Source: Pirellulales bacterium
Lineage (GTDB): Bacteria; Planctomycetota; Planctomycetia; Pirellulales; DATAWG01
Length of the DNA: 46,354 bases
Direction of reading: 5' to 3'
Assembly: GCA_036267355.1 (NCBI GenBank)
Contig: DATAWG010000087.1
Span: 1 to 46,354, forward strand
Of this stretch, positions 42,016 to 46,354 are shown in pieces. Below the pieces are notes generated by a model. That model was not told where the DNA came from. It was given only the letters and a program-made list of their open reading frames with translations, and ran no database searches. Within the stretch, counting starts at the first letter, position 1. Every line of letters starts with the position of its first letter. The translations under genes were made by a program, and so were the position numbers.

Positions 42016-44622
42016 ATGCGACGGCTGCAAATTGAATCAATCCATGCGCGATCGGTTGTCGCGATCGTGGCAACCGCTTTCGGCATTGCACTCGTTTCGA
42101 TTGCCGCCCGGACGTTCGCAGCCGACGCCGCCGGCGAATTTCGGCCCCCCGCGGTGCCGCTCGTCACCAGCGACCCCTATCTGAGCGTGTGGTCGGAAGC
42201 GGATCGGCTCACGGATGATGTCAGCCGGCATTGGACACATCATGAGCATCCGCTGGTGAGCTTGATTCGGATCGACGGCAAGACGTTTCGGCTGATGGGC
42301 CGCGAACCGCGCGACGTGCCGGCGATGCCGCAAACGGCGCTCAAGGTGCTCCCGACGCGCAGCATTTACGATTTCGACGACGGGCAAATCCACGTCACGC
42401 TCTCCTTCATGACCCCAGCCCTACCGCATGATTTGGATATTCTCGCCCGCCCGCTGACCTATCTCACCTGGCAAGTTCGCTCGGTCGATCGCTTGCAGCA
42501 CGCGGTGTCGATCTACGACAGCGTCAGTTCGCTCTTGGCGGTCAATTCGCCGGATCAGAAAATCGAATGGGCGCGCGAGATGATGGGCGATCTCGTCGGT
42601 TTGCGGGCCGGCACCGTCGAACAACCCCAGCTTGCCCGGCCGGGCGACGATACGCGGATCGACTGGGGCTACATTTATCTCGCCGCTCCCGTCAAGGGCC
42701 TTCATGCGGCGATCGGCGCGGATCGCACACTCGAAAGCGATTTCGCTAGAGACGGCAAGTTGCCCGCGGCCATCGACTCGCGGATGCCGCGCGCCGCCGG
42801 CGACGAACAGCCGGTGTTGGCGATGACGCTGGATTTGGGCTCGGTCGGGTCGGAGCCGGTAGCCCGGCACGTCATGGTGGCCTACGACGAAATCTATGCG
42901 ATCAAATGGTTCGGCAAGAAGCTGCGGCCCTATTGGCGGCGCAACGGCGCAACGCCGGCCGAGTTGTTCGGCGCCGCTGAACACGACTATCCGGAATTGG
43001 TCAAACGCTGCGAGGCCTTCGATCGCGATCTGATGGCCGACCTGGAAAAAATTGGCGGCCCGCGCTATGCCGAGATCGGTGCGCTGGCCTACCGGCAATG
43101 CCTGGCGGCGACCGGGATTGCAGCCGACGCGAACCGAGAGCCGCTGTTGTTCACCAAGGAAAACACCAGCAACGGCGATCTGGCCACGGTGGACGTGATT
43201 TTCCCGATGGACCCGATGATGTTGGTGTTCAGCCCGACGCTGGCCAAGGCGTCGCTGGTGCCGGTGTTGGAATATGCGGCTTCGAGCCATTGGAAATTTC
43301 CGAACGCCCCCCACGATCTGGGAACCTATCCGGTGGCGATGGGGCGCGACGACGGCGGCGAAGGCATGCCGGTCGAAGAAAGCGGCAACATGCTGTTGCT
43401 GTGCGATGCGATCGCGCAAGAAGAGCGGACGCCCGACTTCGTCGCGCCCTGGTGGCCACAATTGACGCAATGGGCCCGCTATTTGGAAAGATATGGCTCC
43501 GATCCCGAGCAGCAGCTCTGCACCGACGATTTCATGGGCCATCTGGCACACAACGCGAATCTATCGGTGAAGGCAATCCTGGCGCTGGCCGCGTATGGCG
43601 ATCTGTGCCGGATGCGCGGCGAGACTGCCGAGGCCGAGCGCTACGCCGCGATGGCTAAGAAATTCGCCGCCCATTGGATCCGCGTGGCAGCGGATGGCGA
43701 CCATTCGCGATTGGCCTTCGACAAGCCGAACACCTGGAGCCAGAAATACAACCTGGTGTGGGACAAGATCCTCGGGCTGAATGTTTTTCCGCCGGAAGTC
43801 GCGCGGCAAGAAGTGGCCTACTACAAGTCGATGTTGCAGCCCTACGGCGTGCCGCTCGATTCGCGCACCAAGCTGACCAAGACCGATTGGTCGCTATGGA
43901 GCGCGACGTTGGCCGACAATCAGGCCGATTTCGAAGCGATCGTGTCGCCGATCTACGACTATCTCGATCACACCACTGCCCGCAGCCCGCTCGTGGATTC
44001 CTACCTGACCAACGACATCCACAGCGACGGGATGCACGCCCGGCCGGTGGTGGGCGGTATTTTCATCAAGCTGCTTGCCGATCCGGCGATGCGCAAGAAA
44101 TGGTCGAACGGCGACGTGCAGAAGGTCGGCAATTGGGCGCCGCTGCCGCTTCCGCCGCAGGTGAAAACGGTCGTGCCGAGCGGTCAGCACGAAGCCGTTT
44201 CCTGGCGCTATACGCGCGCCAAGCCGCCGGCGGATTGGACCGATCCGAAATTCGACGATAGCGGCTGGAAGGAAGGCGCGGCCGGATTCGGCGCCCGCGG
44301 CACGCCCGGCATTGCCATCCGCACGGTTTGGAACACCGACGACATCTGGCTGCGCCGCAATTTCACGATGCCGGCCGGAAAATTTCACGACCTGCACTTC
44401 AGCGTCTTTCACGATGAGGATGTCGAAATCTATGTCAACGGTATCCTGGCGGCCGAAGAGAAAGACTTCATCACTTCGTATCAACCGCTGGAAATCCGCC
44501 GCTCCGCGCTAGCCGAGATGAAGCCTGGCGCAAAGCTCACGCTCGCCGTCCACTGCCACCAAACCGTCGGCGGTCAGGGGGTCGACGTCGGATTGGTCGA
44601 AGTCGAAGACATCAAGAATTGA
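42016..44622 (+). CDS. secreted glutaminase A-like protein (DUF4965 family) with C-terminal beta-sandwich
   Basis: An 868-residue exported protein. The signal peptide covers about 1-35 (VVAIVATAFGIALVSIAA, TFA-A). The N-terminal beta domain (RPPAVPLVTSDPYLSVWSEA, then TDDVSRHWTHHEHPLVSLIR) and the helical domain (LFTKENTSNGDLATVDVIFP, LGTYPVAMGRDDGGEGMPVE, ESGNMLLL, TDDFMGHLAHNANLSVKAI) are those of the fungal glutaminase A/DUF4965-DUF1793 family. From about 715 a jelly-roll follows, of the type seen in GH2/CBM67 proteins (WTDPKFDDSGWKEGAAGFG; WLRRNFTMPAG; VEIYVNGILA). Despite the name, bacterial members may be carbohydrate-active; the helical domain resembles an (alpha/alpha)6 barrel. AGAGGGG precedes ATG 42016. 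Confidence 0.9.
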   Translation: MRRLQIESIHARSVVAIVATAFGIALVSIAARTFAADAAGEFRPPAVPLVTSDPYLSVWSEADRLTDDVSRHWTHHEHPLVSLIRIDGKTFRLMGREPRDVPAMPQTALKVLPTRSIYDFDDGQIHVTLSFMTPALPHDLDILARPLTYLTWQVRSVDRLQHAVSIYDSVSSLLAVNSPDQKIEWAREMMGDLVGLRAGTVEQPQLARPGDDTRIDWGYIYLAAPVKGLHAAIGADRTLESDFARDGKLPAAIDSRMPRAAGDEQPVLAMTLDLGSVGSEPVARHVMVAYDEIYAIKWFGKKLRPYWRRNGATPAELFGAAEHDYPELVKRCEAFDRDLMADLEKIGGPRYAEIGALAYRQCLAATGIAADANREPLLFTKENTSNGDLATVDVIFPMDPMMLVFSPTLAKASLVPVLEYAASSHWKFPNAPHDLGTYPVAMGRDDGGEGMPVEESGNMLLLCDAIAQEERTPDFVAPWWPQLTQWARYLERYGSDPEQQLCTDDFMGHLAHNANLSVKAILALAAYGDLCRMRGETAEAERYAAMAKKFAAHWIRVAADGDHSRLAFDKPNTWSQKYNLVWDKILGLNVFPPEVARQEVAYYKSMLQPYGVPLDSRTKLTKTDWSLWSATLADNQADFEAIVSPIYDYLDHTTARSPLVDSYLTNDIHSDGMHARPVVGGIFIKLLADPAMRKKWSNGDVQKVGNWAPLPLPPQVKTVVPSGQHEAVSWRYTRAKPPADWTDPKFDDSGWKEGAAGFGARGTPGIAIRTVWNTDDIWLRRNFTMPAGKFHDLHFSVFHDEDVEIYVNGILAAEEKDFITSYQPLEIRRSALAEMKPGAKLTLAVHCHQTVGGQGVDVGLVEVEDIKN

Positions 44623-45370
44623 TCGATTCGCGAGCATGCCACTGGTGTTCGATGCGGCGCATCAGCAGCGCCGAATCGAATTCGACTGTGCCACGCGGAA
44701 ACCGCCTCGCGTCGTCGAAAAAGCTCGATTCGACATGATCGATCGCGAGCGGAGTGGTCGACCAACTGAAGCTTTTTAGCTCCAAACCGTCGAAAACGCC
44801 GGGCATCGGTGTCGCCGAATAGCCGAGCCCGCCGCGGCGAAAAAACTCCGAGGCCGCGTCGAGCGAACCGAACACCGAATCGCCCGGCAGCCGGTCCGAA
44901 ATGCGGGCATCGACGGCCAGGTGCGTGAGCCCGTCGTCGCTATCGAGCCGGATTCCATAGCGGCCATCGGCTTCGTGAACCTGGAACCGCGCATGATGTT
45001 GGTAGCCGGGAAACAGCCGGCCGCCGACCAAGCGGTTCAAGTGCGACGACGTGTCGCGCCGCGGAATGTAGACGCCATTGCGCGGCTCCCCCGTGGGATC
45101 ATCCCATTCGACGGCAATCCGATGTGCGGCGTTTTCGCTCCCGAGCCCCAGCGAAGTGAACCAGTCGGGCACCATCCGCGGCGTAAATCGCGAAATGAAT
45201 TCGGGCCGGACCTGTGCCAAGCGAATCAGGCAGATCCCCGCCATTCCCACGCCACCGACCAGTTGCGGCCGAAACGGCTCCGGCAACACGCGCCGCAGCG
45301 CATCGGCTTCGACGCGGTAGTTCACCAAAATCCGCCGATCGATCAAACCGCGAATGACGGGGAGTTGCAT
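44612..45370 (-). CDS. DUF2071 family protein
   Basis: A 252-residue protein starting MQLPVIRGLIDRRILVNYRV, then LRRVLPEPFRPQLVGGVGMA and GICLIRLAQVRP. This is the DUF2071 (YqjF-like) opening, related in fold to acetoacetate decarboxylase. The biochemical role is unknown. There is no signal peptide or membrane span. The 3' end overlaps the convergent glutaminase-like gene by 11 bp, so the two tails share sequence. Confidence 0.85.
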   Translation of the reverse strand: MQLPVIRGLIDRRILVNYRVEADALRRVLPEPFRPQLVGGVGMAGICLIRLAQVRPEFISRFTPRMVPDWFTSLGLGSENAAHRIAVEWDDPTGEPRNGVYIPRRDTSSHLNRLVGGRLFPGYQHHARFQVHEADGRYGIRLDSDDGLTHLAVDARISDRLPGDSVFGSLDAASEFFRRGGLGYSATPMPGVFDGLELKSFSWSTTPLAIDHVESSFFDDARRFPRGTVEFDSALLMRRIEHQWHARESINS

Positions 45371-45386
45371 GGGCTTTGGAGGCGAA

Positions 45387-45464
45387 GGCTCGGCCGAAAT
45401 AACGTTCCTGCCCTCTCCCGCAAGCGGAGAGGGGTCTGTGAAGAAGGTTGTTTTTCGGCCGAGG
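45387..45464. repeat. hairpin/MITE-like element with GGCTCGGCCGAAA ends (copy 2)
   Basis: It begins GGCTCGGCCGAAATAACG and ends GTTGTTTTTCGGCCGAGGC. The middle has CCTCTCCCGCAAGCGGAGAGG. It matches the ends and middle motif of 5259-5356 but is 20 bp shorter. Confidence 0.7.
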
Positions 45465-45582
45465 CTAAAGGTTGCAGGACTGAAGCCTACAGGGCAAAGC
45501 AGGCCGGCCGCTTGGATCGGCCGAGAAGCAAACCGCAGCGGCGAAGGAGAATTAACAGCCCGCGGCCACTGTTGCTGCTAAC

Positions 45583-45706
45583 CCGAATTATTCGTCACGC
45601 CACACCAGCCCGAAGCGTAAGCGAGGAAGCCACCGCGGCTTATCCTCGCTAATGGCTACTATTTCGCAGCGTGTCGCGAATTCCTAGCACTATGAATAAT
45701 CGGGCT
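45583..45706. repeat. MITE-like element with CCGAATTATTCGTC ends (copy 2)
   Basis: It aligns end to end with 32411-32541, including CCGAATTATTCGTC, AGCCCGAAGCGTAAGCGAGG, GCGTGTCGCGAATTCCT and ATGAATAATC. A small internal deletion has removed part of the GCTTCGGGCT arm. Confidence 0.85.
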
Positions 45707-45791
45707 AATGCATTGTCGCCTTCATGGCAAGCCAGCAGTAGCCCCCGGTTTCCCTTCCCCCTTGTAGAGTGGTTATGAGGTGAGGGGGGCG

Positions 45792-46290
45792 GTTCGCCGG
45801 TGTGCCACTGGCCAGCGCAGTCGGCCAGTGCGAGCGCCGCTTGAGTTCGCACACAGATGGAACCTCCAGCGGCGTGCGTCCCTCGCTAACGCTTCGGGCT
45901 ACAATGCGCTCGCCGGTGGCACACCGGTTCCCCTCTCCCCTTCGCGGGAGAGGGGTTAGGGTGAGGGGGGCGTTCGCCGGTGTGCCACTGGCCAGCGTAG
46001 TCGGCCAGTGGAGCGCCGCTTGAGTTCGCACACAAATGGAACGTCCGGCGGCGTGCGTCCCTCGCTAACGCTTCGGGCTACAATGCGATCGCCGGTGGCG
46101 CACCGGTTCCCCTCTCCCCCTTCGCGGGAGAGGGGTTAGGGGCGAGGGGGCGTTCGTCGGTGTGCCACTGGCCAGCGCAGTCGGCCAGTGGAGCGCCGCT
46201 TGGGTTCGCACACAATGGAACGTCCAGCGGCGTGCGTCCCTCGCTAACGCTTCGGGCTACAATGCGTTCGCCGGGGATTCGTACCTCAAA
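45792..46290. repeat. 180-bp tandem array (about 2.7 copies) built of other repeat families
   Basis: GTTCGCCGGTGTGCCACTGG starts at 45792 and 45972 and, with one change, at 46152, an exact 180-bp period. Each unit contains the CACTGGCCAGCGCAGTCGGC palindrome, the CCTCGCTAACGCTTCGGGCT arm of the MITE-like family and a CCCCTCTCCC..GGGAGAGGGG hairpin followed by GGGTGAGGGG. The third unit diverges after about 46275. No gene is seen from 45371 to the right edge. Confidence 0.93.
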
Positions 46291-46354
46291 GCCTCGCAGT
46301 CTCAAAGTCTCACAGCCTCCAAAGCGTCGTTGCACTGGGTTGCCATTCGCATAA

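Noticed and set aside
45792-46290. Possible CRISPR array
   Set aside because: The period is 180 bp and the whole unit is conserved, not a short repeat with unique spacers. No cas gene is near. The 19-bp arrays have no spacers at all.

Overview
The window looks like chromosomal DNA from a planctomycete, probably of the Pirellulales type. The DNA is GC-rich, with many secreted or membrane-anchored proteins and long repeat-filled gaps. Signature genes are a PVC-type membrane-bound dehydrogenase with HEAT repeats and a CxxCH haem site (22117-25554), a planctomycetal J-like N-terminal domain (40470-41762), archaeal-like tetrahydromethanopterin (H4MPT) genes (7751-12353) and a possible PEP-CTERM remnant near the left edge. 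The assignment is inferred from gene content; there is no rRNA here.

Layout from left to right. 1-900: transposase tail, tRNA-Gln(CUG), and decayed PEP-CTERM and GNAT acetyltransferase fragments. 924-7660: orphan sensor kinase, large lipoprotein alpha/beta hydrolase, csrA and a GT4 glycosyltransferase. 7751-14132 (minus strand): secreted S10 carboxypeptidase, then a run of dihydropteroate-synthase-like protein, pabB, pabA and DUF447, read here as a coenzyme (methanopterin/p-aminobenzoate) module. 14334-19906: small hypothetical proteins, a permuted papain-like (YiiX) protein, a TIM-barrel isomerase and a cardiolipin-synthase-like phospholipase D. 20132-26930: alpha-L-fucosidase, the giant dehydrogenase/cytochrome and a Gfo/Idh/MocA protein that lacks the usual catalytic lysine. 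27469-35873: a thioredoxin-like protein and then, all on the minus strand, a set of genes sufficient to make CDP-paratose/CDP-tyvelose (rfbF, rfbG, an rfbS-like SDR, rfbH, rfbE) with two GT2 glycosyltransferases, i.e. a surface-polysaccharide locus with 3,6-dideoxyhexose. 36373-45370: secreted beta-helix protein, two paralogous one-TM proteins, a J-like/TM/CBM3 chimera, a glutaminase-A-like (DUF4965) secreted protein and a DUF2071 protein.

The most unusual aspect is the repeat content. At least ten unrelated palindromic or inverted-repeat families occupy the gaps. One is inserted in frame inside the dihydropteroate-synthase-like gene and adds about 24 residues. One pair of ~168-bp elements sits in opposite orientation around a 4-kb segment and carries a 19-bp tandem repeat on one end. 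The right edge is a 180-bp-period tandem array built from pieces of three repeat families. The DnaJ-like/transmembrane/CBM3 protein and the palindrome-invaded coenzyme gene are the two findings most worth following up.
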